64,000 nt of DNA. It comes from Ricordea florida (Eukaryota > Cnidaria > Anthozoa > Corallimorpharia > Ricordeidae). Below the pieces are notes generated by a model. That model ran no database searches. It was given only the letters and a program-made list of their open reading frames with translations, and had not been told where the DNA came from. The translations under genes and the position numbers were made by a program. Positions 32,483-41,866 of the stretch are shown piece by piece; the first letter of the stretch is position 1; each line of letters starts with the position of its first letter. Where the stretch lies: positions 14,037,299 through 14,101,298 of the forward strand of contig OX453275.1 of NCBI GenBank assembly GCA_949710005.1, read 5' to 3'.

Positions 32483-34790
32483 AAAAAAGGGGTTGTTAGT
32501 AAACTGAAGGAAGCGCTAAGATTGCATCGAGATAAACCACTAAAAACCCCTGAAGAATCAATTCAAATAGAGAATCTTGAAAGACAAATTAGTGAAGAGG
32601 AGAGAGAAATAGGTGACATGGAGGAAGAGAATGAGCAAATACAAGAACGAATGTCATTGCGAGATAGGGTAAAAGCCATCTTCAAGAAATATGGGTTCAC
32701 AGTCTTTGCCGTTGTGAGTGCTGTTAGTGTGGTCATTAGCGTTATCGTTTCTAATCTTTCCAAAGGCCTATCTAAATTGGGTAAAGGTGTGGGAGATGGA
32801 CTGAAGAACACTGGTAAGAAACTTGGCGAGATATTACCTGGTATGGTTGGAGCAATCGTTAGTTTTCTCACAAGGAGAAAAAGAACATTTAAGCAGTCTT
32901 AAACTGAAATTAATCTTGGCTTAAAGTTATGTTTACTACATTTAATTAGAGGTTTAAAAACTTAAAAATAAGTTTAATTTCAACTTAAACCCGCCTTAAA
33001 CACCCTTAAGGCTAAAGCTTAATGTATGTTTAAGTGACCGTTAAATACAACCAAAATATCTTCTGACTTTTACATTATGTTTAATTAGAACCTTAAACAG
33101 GTTAAACACATTCTAAATGTGCGTAAAAGTCATGTTTAAGGGTAATTAAATGATCATAATCATATTGTAATTTTAAAATCTTCACCTTTATCCTTTCGGC
33201 CATATTCATTTCATAAGCATGTTTTAATTCATCCACCAAATTTATTCCTAGACACTGGTGTTTTTTACTTGGTCATTACATGTACAGTGTATATTTCGTT
33301 TGTTGTTGTATTGTTTGTTGCAGGCTTGCAGTAAACTTGTTTGATTATTTCAATAGTAGAACTCCGTCGTGAATTTCTCAAACCACGTCGGTTGTCCTGC
33401 TTCTCCTTCTTTTGCAAGTTCGTTTCCTAATCTTTCATTCCCCTGTCGCAGGCTTGCATTGGCATCCTCGAGTCTCTTTTGACTGTCGCAAATCGCATCC
33501 ATTCTTCCGCTCATCCTTTCAATAATAAGAAGCTGTCGTTCCTGTTGAGCACCTAGTAAAGTCATCATTACCGAAAACAGTGAACTGTAACCAAATGTAA
33601 AAGGCGATCGAGCACATGGCAAGAAACGAAGCTAGAATGCGAACTTCCAAATGACGCTAACTACATGAAACATACATCCCGCGATCGACACTCTCGCCTT
33701 CTGATTGGCTTACTATCGAAAACCAACCAATTGCAATGAAGCAGAAAAACCAAATGCAAATTGAACTTGGGATAACAATAGGGCCATTCATTGCTCTTGC
33801 CGCAAATCAGTCATTACCGATTGCGGTTTTTGTCTTTGATAATCAACAAAATGACCGAAGATTATCCTGAAACAATTGTAAGTTTCGTCGAAAACACTCC
33901 AAGCCCTTTCCTCTGTGATAAGTGGAAACTTGCGGAAAGTCCTTTGCAGATTCATCTTCGTATCGTCGTCACACAAAAACGAAATGTTCTTCTCAATCGC
34001 TAAAGCGTCGCTGTCGGTGATTGTGGATTTCCGATGAATGTGATGAACAAGATATATTTTGAGTAGCACCAGTATCAAAATTTTGATGCATAAGCTAATA
34101 AAGGTACATGACTATATTAGATTGTATGGACATGGAGACTACATATACGGATAAAATTAAAGTTTCTTTATTCACTTGTCTTAGTGTGATTAGTGAAATA
34201 TGGTCATTTTTCTTGCCCTGTAGGTTGCAGATGATATTTTTTTCTTAATTGATTATATTCCTTTTTTCATTCAACCGAGTTCAAAATGTCAAGGCACCTT
34301 TATATTTCTTTCATGTTTTGGTGTTATGATTCTGTTTTGGAGAAGAGACAATTTGAAAATACTTAAGCAATGAAGTGCATAGTGATGTTACACACTGGAC
34401 AATTTTAATTCTTACTATTCCTGTTATATAATAATAAATAGTCATTTATGGGAACCAAAACACAACCATTAATTTAGAGAATGTTTAATCTCCATTTCAG
34501 GAACTTAAATGGCTTCAGGTGTATAATGTATGTTTCAGGGGCACTTAAACCCCACTATGACAATAGCATTGATTTAAGTGATGTTTTAAACAATTAAACT
34601 AGACTTAAATGTAGACCCAAGTTCTAGGGTTGTTTAATGCAACTTAAATGTGATTAAAATGTGGCTTTTGGTCTAGTGTCTGTTCAAGACTGCTGGAGAG
34701 GTAATTTCTTTCCTGGGTAAAAATGCTTGGTTATTGATCGTTGCTGTTGTCGTGTATTTCGTGGATAATTTAAAGAAGAAGAATCGTTAA
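32483..34790 (+). pseudogene. unrecognised element membrane protein, split by a CACTA transposon
   Basis: Part 1 (32,483-32,868): a basic stretch, an acidic coiled-coil (IENLERQISEEEREIGDMEEENE), then a long hydrophobic helix (FTVFAVVSAVSVVISVIVS) and a Gly/Lys-rich repeat-like part (KGLSKLGKGVGDGLKNTGKK). Part 2 (34,682-34,790): a second hydrophobic helix (WLLIVAVVVYFVD) and a Lys-rich end. Leaving out the transposon and one TCT copy, the frame is continuous. No ATG lies near the beginning, so the true start is upstream or lost. Amphipathic and hydrophobic helices suggest a membrane-active virion protein (inference). The next gene follows by 8 bp. Confidence 0.75.
32869..34678. mobile_element. 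non-autonomous CACTA (EnSpm-like) transposon, 1,810 bp
   Basis: Left end CACAAGG and right end, read inward, CACTAGACC. The next 20 bp also match partly (AAAAG and ACATTT). Flanked by a 3-bp duplication TCT (32,866-32,868 and 34,679-34,681), as expected for the CACTA superfamily. Both subterminal regions (32,895-33,170 and 34,470-34,670) are full of TTTAA/CTTAAA words in both orientations, the subterminal repeats usual for CACTA elements. No transposase. Two minus-strand frames (33,350-33,622 with a coiled-coil, and 33,788-34,078) are not recognisable. Confidence 0.85.
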
Positions 34791-34798
34791 TCATAAAA

Positions 34799-34978
34799 AT
34801 GCGAAGTTATTGTGTAAAAGAGAGAAAGGAGACTGAATGCGTGCCTGGCAGTGAAACATACACTAAAACCTACAATGGCCCGTACATGATGAAATGCAAA
34901 TGTTCCAGCTGTGGGATAACAAAGGTTCGGTTCCTTTCAGAGGCTGACTATAAAAATTTAAAGAAGTCCAAAAGATAA
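34799..34978 (+). CDS. small zinc-ribbon protein (DUF5679-like), 59 aa
   Basis: ATG 8 bp after the previous stop. Cysteines at 5, 14, 33, 35 and 38 (YCVKERKETEC, then MKCKCSSCG), with a basic C-terminus. The layout recalls the tiny zinc-ribbon family found in giant viruses and Polinton-like elements, where an N-terminal C-x-x-C pairs with a C-x-C-x-x-C. Here the second cysteine of the first pair appears to be Glu8, so zinc binding may be damaged. The role is unknown in the family; nucleic-acid binding or transcription is likely. Confidence 0.65.
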   Translation: MRSYCVKERKETECVPGSETYTKTYNGPYMMKCKCSSCGITKVRFLSEADYKNLKKSKR

Positions 34979-35078
34979 TCCAAAAAATGCTGAGCGTTAC
35001 AATGTACGAATCTGAAACTAGGGTATATTTGGATCCTCCCCTGGATAAGATTCGGGAGATACAACTTCTGGATTGTAA

Positions 35079-35127
35079 GGCCTGGTTCAGACGCCGCTCC
35101 ACTCATGTACCGAACCTAACTGAGTTT

Positions 35128-35158
<31 letters not shown>

Positions 35159-36245
35159 TCTGATTCAGACGGCGCACCGTGTGTCGAACCTAATCTTTAT
35201 TTCATGTATGGAAAAAGAAAAAGGCCTGGGTCTGATATTATATCTTCGCGCCATAATTCAACTTTCAAAGATGTTGGCTGTGAAGGAGAGGATAGCTCTG
35301 ATTAGAGCTATTTCTCGGGGAATGATGTAATTGTAATGAAGGACATGAACGAAAGAACATAAATTTAAACCAAGGAAAATAAAATTTAAACCGAGGAAAA
35401 AATTGAACCACAACATGGCCACTATTATTGACCTTCCACAGAGGGATAAATATAAACATTAACACAAGCAATTTGCAGTTTCAAATTTTTCAATTATACC
35501 CTTCTGTTGATCAATTTTAATCACCTAACTTGCACTTATGCTTACTTTAAAGCAACAAAGGAAACCTTGAATGCTGGAATTCCTTCGGCGATGATTTTGT
35601 TGTGTTGGAAAAGAGAATCAATCACGCATGAGATAAACTGCAAACATAACTACATCGGGTGTTTACATTTCTGGTTTGTGATAGCTTCTTGCTGATTATC
35701 ACTTTTATTAGCGAAAGAAGATTACCCTTCCTTTTCACTGTGGACTTCATCTGTCGCATCTTCCTTTTCTTCAGCTTCTTCATAACTGTGCTTACTTGCG
35801 ATCAGCGACTCGGTTACGGGCCTTACAGTTTCACACTCAAAACAGTAGCCGACACTCTTCCCACGTATCCACCTGTCCACGCTTTCATCCATCTCTGGCT
35901 CGCTACATAAGTTGCAAATGGCTACTTTGCAGCGAATGCAGCGATATTTGGTCCATCTTCTGCACTTTACAGCTCTATCCGCCTTTTGCCGCCATTTTCC
36001 CTTCCTCGTAAGACTTATGAGCATGCGTAACAAGTTCTCGGAAGGAGTTATGGGAAGATTTATAAATTATCATAATGTATGCATTTGATTCGGCACATGA
36101 GAAGAACGCCGTATGAATCACCTGCCGCTCCAATGTCGAATAATGCGACAGACCCTGTCGAACTTAACGTTTTTGCCGCACCAAATTGAAACTGCCGTAC
36201 CAAACTGATTCAGACGCCGCTCTTTTGCCGCACTTAATACCTCAG

Positions 36246-36280
<35 letters not shown>

Positions 36281-36286
36281 CGGGCC
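35079..36286 (+). mobile_element. PIF/Harbinger-like element, internally deleted copy (1,208 bp)
   Basis: Ends GGCCTGGTTCAGACGCCGCT and its inverse at 36,262-36,286, flanked by TAA on both sides (35,076-35,078 and 36,287-36,289). The plus-strand frame at 35,148-35,330 matches the start of the transposase frame of the right copy (MARHLIQTAHRVSNLIFISC) and then jumps to sequence that follows the transposase there. The core has therefore been deleted. On the minus strand a Cys-rich frame (35,722-36,033; CRRWTKYRCIRCKVAICNLC) may be the element's second, zinc-finger protein. Confidence 0.85.
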
Positions 36287-36289
36287 TAA

Positions 36290-36295
36290 GGCCCA

Positions 36296-36330
<35 letters not shown>

Positions 36331-37914
36331 CTGAGGTATTAAGTGCGGCAAAAGAGCGGCGTCTGAATCAGTTTGGTACGGCAGTTTTAATTTGGTGCGG
36401 CAAAAACGTTAAGTTCGACAGGGTCTGTCGCATTATTCGACATTGGAGCGGCAGGTGATTCATACGGCGTTCTTCTCATGTGCCGAATCAAATGCATACA
36501 TTATGATAATTTATAAATCTTCCCATAAGTCCTTCCGAGAACTTGTTACGCATGCGCGTAAGTCTTACGAGGAAGGGAAAATGGCGGCAAGAGACGGATA
36601 GAGCTGTAAACAGTGCAGAAGATGGACCAAATATCGCTGCATTCGCTGCAAAGTAGCCATTTGCAACTTATGTAGCGAGCCAGAGATGGATGAAAGCATA
36701 TTGGGTAGGTGGGAAGAGTGTCGGCTACTGTTTTGAGTGCGAAACTGTAAGGCCCGTAACCGAGTCGCTGATCGTAAGTAAGCACAGTTATGAAGAAGCT
36801 GAAGAAAAGGAAGATGCGACAGATGAAGGCCACAGTGAAAAGGAAGGGTAATCTTCTTTCGCTAATAAAAGTGATAATGAGCAAGAAGCTGTCACAAACC
36901 AGAAATGTAAACACCCGATGTAGTTATGTTTGCAGTTTATCTCATGCGTGATTGATTCTCTTTTCCAACACAACAAAATCATCGCCGAAGGAATTCCAGC
37001 ATTCAAGGTTTCCTTTGTTGCTTTAAAGTAAGCGTAAGTTTAAGTTAGGTGATTAAAATTGATCAACAGAAGGGTATAATTGAATAATTTGAAACTGCAA
37101 ATTGCTTGTGTTAATGTTTATATTTATCCCTCTGTGGAAGGTCAATAATAGTGGCCATGTTGTGGTTCAATTTTTTCCTTGGTTTAAATTTTATTTTCCT
37201 TGGTTTACATTTATGTTCTTTCGTTCATTTCCTTCATCTTATCCTTAAAGTCCTCCTCAGTGCATGGCATATGCTTCTTGACACAGTCCTCCCAAAGGTT
37301 TTCAACGGTCGATTGACATACCTGAGTTACAATCTCATGTACAGTTGAAACACCCAATCCAGCCATTTCCGCTATGGTGTAGTAATAATCACCTCTTCCG
37401 AGCCTATAAAGGCAAATGCCTAGCCGACATTCGGGTGATATGGGGTCTTCGTTTACTGTCTGGCGTTCCAAGTCGTTTCGAATCCGGTTCAGAATGAAAC
37501 TGAATGTATTCTTCGAAATTCTGAAAGTTATCTTGAATCGTTCATCGGTATATGTTGTCCAAACCATCTCCCACCAGCCGTTGCTCCTGAGCAGACCGCC
37601 AGCAAGATCGTACATGAACCATCTCCGTGGCTAAATTCTGCTTACGCGAAAGCAACAATATCCCTGCCAAGGACAAAAGAAGAGCTATCCGTCGTCTTCT
37701 TAATGCAATGGGCATTTGCGCACTTTCGGAAAACATCCTCCTGCGTTCGTTTCCCCGAGAAATATCTCTAATCAGAGCTATCCTCTCCTTCACAGCCACC
37801 ATCTTTGAAAGTTGAATTATGGCGCGAAGATATGATATCGGACCCAGGTCTTTTTCGTTCTCCCTACATGAAATAAAGATTAGGTTCGACACACGGTGCG
37901 CCGTCTGAATCAGA

Positions 37915-37945
<31 letters not shown>

Positions 37946-37949
37946 AAAC

Positions 37950-37988
<39 letters not shown>

Positions 37989-37994
37989 CAGGCC
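36290..37994 (-). mobile_element. PIF/Harbinger-like element, inverted second copy (1,705 bp)
   Basis: Same family as 35,079-36,286 but in opposite orientation, abutting it with one shared TAA (36,287-36,289) and TAA at the outer end (37,995-37,997). TAA/TTA duplications are the rule for PIF/Harbinger. It contains the N-terminal transposase coding pieces. The plus-strand counterpart of the zinc-finger frame (about 36,580-36,735) is broken by a stop and a small deletion. Confidence 0.85.
37211..37925 (-). pseudogene. Harbinger transposase, N-terminal part only
   Basis: Two overlapping minus-strand frames (37,925-37,542 and 37,615-37,211) represent one broken gene. The first holds an Arg-rich start (RRMFSESAQMPIALRRRRI). 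The second has the helical region before the nuclease (FRISKNTFSFILNRI, YRLGRGDYYYTIAEMAGLGVSTVH). The sequence ends before the DDE catalytic domain, so no active enzyme can be made. Confidence 0.75.
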
Positions 37995-38572
37995 TAAGAT
38001 ACCTAAAAGATTGGTTAATTTCAAAGATCGCCAGGGTTTACTCAAGGAAGATAATCGTCCATTTATATTAATCGAACCTGGTACCTATTCATTGCGCAGT
38101 ATTCATGCGATTTTTCTCAATGATACAGAGAATGCCAAGCTCTCAATCATCGAGACTGATACCGTTGATTATCTATATTCCAATAAGAGCTATAACATTA
38201 AACTTTCGAGAGGTCTACAGTTTGGGCTTGGGGTGCCTGAAGTTATATCACCTGGCAAATTATACCCCATAAATGTCCAGATGAAAGAGCCTCTGAAACT
38301 TACCTGCAGTCTGGTGGATAATCGATCATCCTATATGAATAATGGTAGATTTGTTGACTCGGTAAAAATTTCTCTTTCATATCTACGTGCCAACATACCA
38401 TCGCAGAATTATGCAGCTGTACCGACTCAGAAATTTAAAGCCCCTATAAATCACTTCACTCTAACCATTTTGAATAGTGAAGGGAAAAAATTGGATTTGA
38501 AAGGGTCTTCCATCACCGCTAGTTTAAGATTCAGATAATATTTTAAAAGAACGTAAAACTTGTAACTAAACC

Positions 38573-39205
38573 ATGGATGAGTATAATAAGATTTATCCTG
38601 AATTACATGCATCGGCACCTCCCCCTGATGGTGCAACTTTCAGACTACAACAATGTTGTGAAGCACTTGATAGACTGAAAAACGAGTTGAGGCATTACGA
38701 GAAGGTTTTGAAAAAGTACAATCGATCAAAAGGCACGCTCATAAATGCAAGTTCAACCTGTGGTATTCTATCTTGTATTTTGGCAGCAGGTGGTTTAGGC
38801 AGCTTTCTGAGTGGGGTTGGAATTATAGCGGCCATACCCTTAGGAGTGGCAAGTGGGTTACTTGTCTGTACATCAATAGCATGTGAACAGATCTCCAAAA
38901 GTTTATCCAGGAAAGCCGTAAAGCATCAAAGTACCGTTACCCTAGCTAAAGCCAAAATAAATACAATAGAGGATCTAGTCTCCAAAGCACTTCGTGATAA
39001 TAAGATCTCTGATGAGGAGTTCTCCATGATAATCGAAGAAGTTAATAAATTCGAGAAAATGAAGGATGAGATACGACTCAAGGCTCAAAAAAAATCCTAT
39101 GAAGAGCTACGATCCTGTGGTTGTAAAAAAGAGGGTCAGAGAAGAAATTCTCAAAGAGTTAAAAGGAGAATGATAGCCATAACATACGATAAGGTTTCTT
39201 ATTGA
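38573..39205 (+). CDS. unrecognised element protein with central hydrophobic region, 210 aa
   Basis: Intact. Begins acidic, followed by a helical coiled-coil part (LDRLKNELRHYEKVLKKY). A strongly hydrophobic Gly/Ala-rich region at about 58-105 could span a membrane twice (CGILSCILAAGGLGSFLSG, AAIPLGVASGLLVCTSIA). Then comes a charged helix (ISDEEFSMIIEEVNKFEKMKDEIR) and a basic C-terminus. 34 bp after the previous gene, followed 16 nt later by hairpin H4. Function unknown. Confidence 0.65.
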   Translation: MDEYNKIYPELHASAPPPDGATFRLQQCCEALDRLKNELRHYEKVLKKYNRSKGTLINASSTCGILSCILAAGGLGSFLSGVGIIAAIPLGVASGLLVCTSIACEQISKSLSRKAVKHQSTVTLAKAKINTIEDLVSKALRDNKISDEEFSMIIEEVNKFEKMKDEIRLKAQKKSYEELRSCGCKKEGQRRNSQRVKRRMIAITYDKVSY

Positions 39206-39221
39206 GTTAAACCCAACAATC

Positions 39222-39246
39222 CTTCTATCTAAACCCTGGATAGAAG
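39222..39246 (+). terminator. gene-end hairpin H4
   Basis: Perfect 8-bp stem CTTCTATC/GATAGAAG with a 9-nt loop, 16 nt after the stop at 39,205 and directly before the ATG (39,247) of the next gene. The stem differs from H1/H2 but the length and position are the same. Confidence 0.6.
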
Positions 39247-41248
39247 ATGGAATTGCTTGAAGGTTTTAGTAATAGATATTGTTACGAAAAACTGTGTTAC
39301 GTGACTTGCGTGACTTTCTAGAAGCTTCGCGAAAGTTCATAGCGTGTCTATTTTGGGATCTTATGTAAGCGCTTCTAAAATAGTACATTTTGTAATCCTT
39401 CTATAGTTAGACTTTTGGAATGTTCTAGATTCTTATTGCATCAGTATATAAGTAGATGAGTTAGAGTTAAGATTCAACTAGTTTTCACAAGCGAAGAGAG
39501 TTGAAGGTTAGACGACGTGCTTAGTCAAGTGTGACGGAAGCAGTATTTATTCAAGTTGGCGGAGGCCGTATAAGTTTATTCACTTAAGTACAGTTGTGAA
39601 GTTCTACTTCGTGGAAACTACGTTCATTTTGGGAATAAATCTTCTTGTTGCTGTTCCGACAACCCTGCATTCAGTTTAGTTAGCAAGCTACCCGTCCTCT
39701 AAAAGTTTACCCGACGTAACAGATATCCAAACGCTGATCGAAGTCAATTTACATATGTGACTGATATTTATGGCGGATACATGAAATGGAAAAGGAACGG
39801 TTCGACAATCATGTCTTATGATGACCCTACTGGTAAGACATGGACGGAAGATCTTCCACAGAGCTTCAAGGGGGAATTGTGGGCTGATTTGGGTTTGAGT
39901 GGTAAAAAAGTAAGCTCTTTCCCAAATAGTCTAACTTTAACTGATCGGTTTTGTCCAATACCAGCAATTGATTTTGATGATTTCACCAGCGATGTTACAA
40001 CGTTACTAACTTCTTTGGATATATACGTATCCAATACAAAGAAGTTCACTGCTAACATGCGTAACGTATTTACATCTCAAGTTGTTACTTTCAAGTCTGG
40101 TGATCAAAGTCGAAAGTGGTTGAACGCTCCCGATATGAATTATTGGCCGCAACAATTGAACTTTGCAGTGTGGTGTGCAAACCTCTGGATGTGGAATTAG
40201 TCCCTTTGAGAGTTTGAATTATCCTAAAGTTGTGGATAGCTTCATTAAATTTCACATATATTTCACCATAAGGCGGATATAATACGAATTAAGTGTGCCG
40301 CTACCAGATGAACAACCATTTAATATATCAAACAATCCATATAGTAAAGTTAGCCATCAAAGATTATGTAGTGAGTTTGGGATAGCGAACAATTCTAATT
40401 TCAGATGGAAAGGTGGGCGAAATCATGGTCTTGGTGATATCTTTCTGGACTATGGAGCTGGGTATCAAGGACGTGGTGGTGGATTTCAAAATGTTCATGT
40501 GATCAGAAATTATAATGAAGAGGCAAATCAATGGCCAGGTGAAGGGGGTAAATTCTCGGATGATGGTGGTAAGAAGGATAAGGGGGATCTCATCTCGTTC
40601 ATTCGAAATGATGATTTTGCTGGATACAAGTATGCTTGGTTCATACCAACGAGTAGTCGTGGATTGACCAAGGCTGGACTGGGTAGAGTGAATCTATCTG
40701 TAGAAGCTTGCGTTTATTGTGTATTAGGGTCACAAGTTAACACTAGAAATTCGATCGTGGGAACTGGTGGTGGGGCGATCGAGACTCAGCAAGAGTTTTT
40801 ATCTTTGTTTGAAAGTAGTGTGATTGAAAATGATATATCAAGCTCGGTTCAGAGATATCAGCTTGCGACTCAAGAGGCAAAGTTAAGATTGGATCTTGCG
40901 ATTGCGCCTGGGGTTTGGCTGATGCCTAGTAATATGATTATAAATACTGAAAGTGTGGTTGGGTACAATAATAATCTGATGAAAGCCACTGGTGATATGA
41001 AGTTTGGTGTTAATTCAAATGTGAATCTGGAGATGAAAACTGTTGGGATAATACATAACTTGGGTTCTTCAAAGGTTCAGTTACCACACGCGTCTATCAA
41101 AATTGAAAATGTACAGGCATCGCTACCAACTATGGAGGTGAAACAAAAAATCAAAGAGCCTCTCCCAGTCACTACTACACAGCATGAAACTAATCTGATA
41201 GCATTGACAATTGGTGTTGGGGGGCTCGCATGGGCCCTATTCCGGTAA
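39247..41248 (+). pseudogene. large unrecognised element protein, split by a solo LTR, with frameshift and stop
   Basis: ATG 39,247. Eleven codons in, a solo LTR interrupts it (39,280-39,721). The frame continues exactly when the LTR and one GATAT are left out. A one-base shift at about 40,178 and a TAA at 40,280-40,282 break the rest, which runs to 41,248. The full product would be about 517 residues. Landmarks: DIYGGYMKWKRNGSTIMSY, SQVVTFKSGDQSRKW, YWPQQLNFAVWC, APGVWLMPSNMIINTESVV, and a C-terminal hydrophobic anchor (LIALTIGVGGLAWALF). I recall similar unnamed proteins in cnidarian genomes. Size and terminal anchor suggest a virion surface protein (inference). Confidence 0.7.
39280..39721 (+). 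mobile_element. solo LTR (442 bp)
   Basis: Starts TGTTACG, ends CGTAACA, flanked by the 5-bp duplication GATAT (39,275-39,279 and 39,722-39,726). A TATA-like tatataagta lies near 39,446. No internal retroelement sequence remains, so it arose by LTR-LTR recombination. The superfamily is not determined. Confidence 0.88.
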
Positions 41249-41262
41249 TCGCCAGGTGAAGT

Positions 41263-41287
41263 TTTGTAACGCGAGTCACGTTACAAA
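41263..41287. terminator. gene-end hairpin H5 between convergent genes
   Basis: Perfect 9-bp stem TTTGTAACG/CGTTACAAA with a 7-nt loop. It starts 14 nt after the plus-strand stop at 41,248 and lies 16 nt beyond the minus-strand stop at 41,304. It could serve both converging genes. Confidence 0.6.
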
Positions 41288-41303
41288 GATATATATTGTA
41301 TTA

Positions 41304-41866
41304 TTACTTTCCTTCCCTAATTTTACGGCATTCTTTACAACCGTATTTACGCTTATCATGAATACATATACCTTTACCTCCACAATCCCTACAATAATAT
41401 TTATTATTACCATTAGTACATATCTGTGAACCTCCACACTCCTTGCAATATGCTCTTTGTTTACCATGAATACATATACATTTACCTCCACAGTCTTTGA
41501 AGTGAAATTTTATTTTATTATGCCTACAAATACTACTCCCAAAACATTCTTTACAAATATCTTTATGTTTACCGTGAGAGCATACTTTAGATCCACCACA
41601 TTCTTTACATTGAGCTTTTATGCCACCGTGTGGACATATTTGAGAACCGCCACAGTCTTTACATTGAGATTTAAATCTATCGTGAGGACATATTCTAGAA
41701 CCACCACAATCCTTACAATAAGATTTTACCTTACCATGTTTACATATACCTTTACCCACGCATTCTTTACAATAGTATTTTAGTTTACCGTGAAGGCATA
41801 TACCTTTACCTCCACAGTCTTTACAATAAGGCATTTATTTGACTTTTTCGCTTTTAAATTATCCAT
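41304..41866 (-). pseudogene. tandem Cys/His zinc-knuckle repeat protein
   Basis: Open frame 41,834-41,304 (176 aa) made of nine 18-residue repeats plus a final half, each of the form C-K-x-C-G-G-x-x-I-C-x-H-G-x-x-K-x (for example YCKECVGKGICKHGKVKS). The C-x2-C-x6-C-x-H spacing suits one zinc per repeat. Repeat 7 has lost its first Cys (HFKDC) and repeat 8 has Asn instead of His. The ATG where the terminal repeat ends (41,866) is in another frame, so a one-base shift near 41,836 probably separates the true start from the repeats. Similar repeats occur in giant viruses and algae (recollection). Nucleic-acid or protein binding is likely; function unknown. Confidence 0.75.

Larger units (their letters stand above)
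34987..38538 (+). pseudogene. unrecognised element structural-type protein, split by two Harbinger elements
   Basis: The gene starts at ATG 34,987, 8 bp after the zinc-ribbon gene. It is interrupted at the TAA of 35,076-35,078 and resumes at 37,998 in the same frame, ending at 38,538. The uninterrupted product would be about 210 residues. The composition is beta-rich (YSLRSIHAIFL, YSNKSYNIKLSRGLQF, VKISLSYLRAN, HFTLTILN). It could be a minor capsid or penton-like single jelly roll or a fibre, but no motif proves this. Apart from the insertion no frameshift is seen. Confidence 0.65.

Noticed and set aside
41457..41783. Plus-strand Thr/Phe-rich frame
   Set aside because: Antisense of the zinc-knuckle repeat gene.
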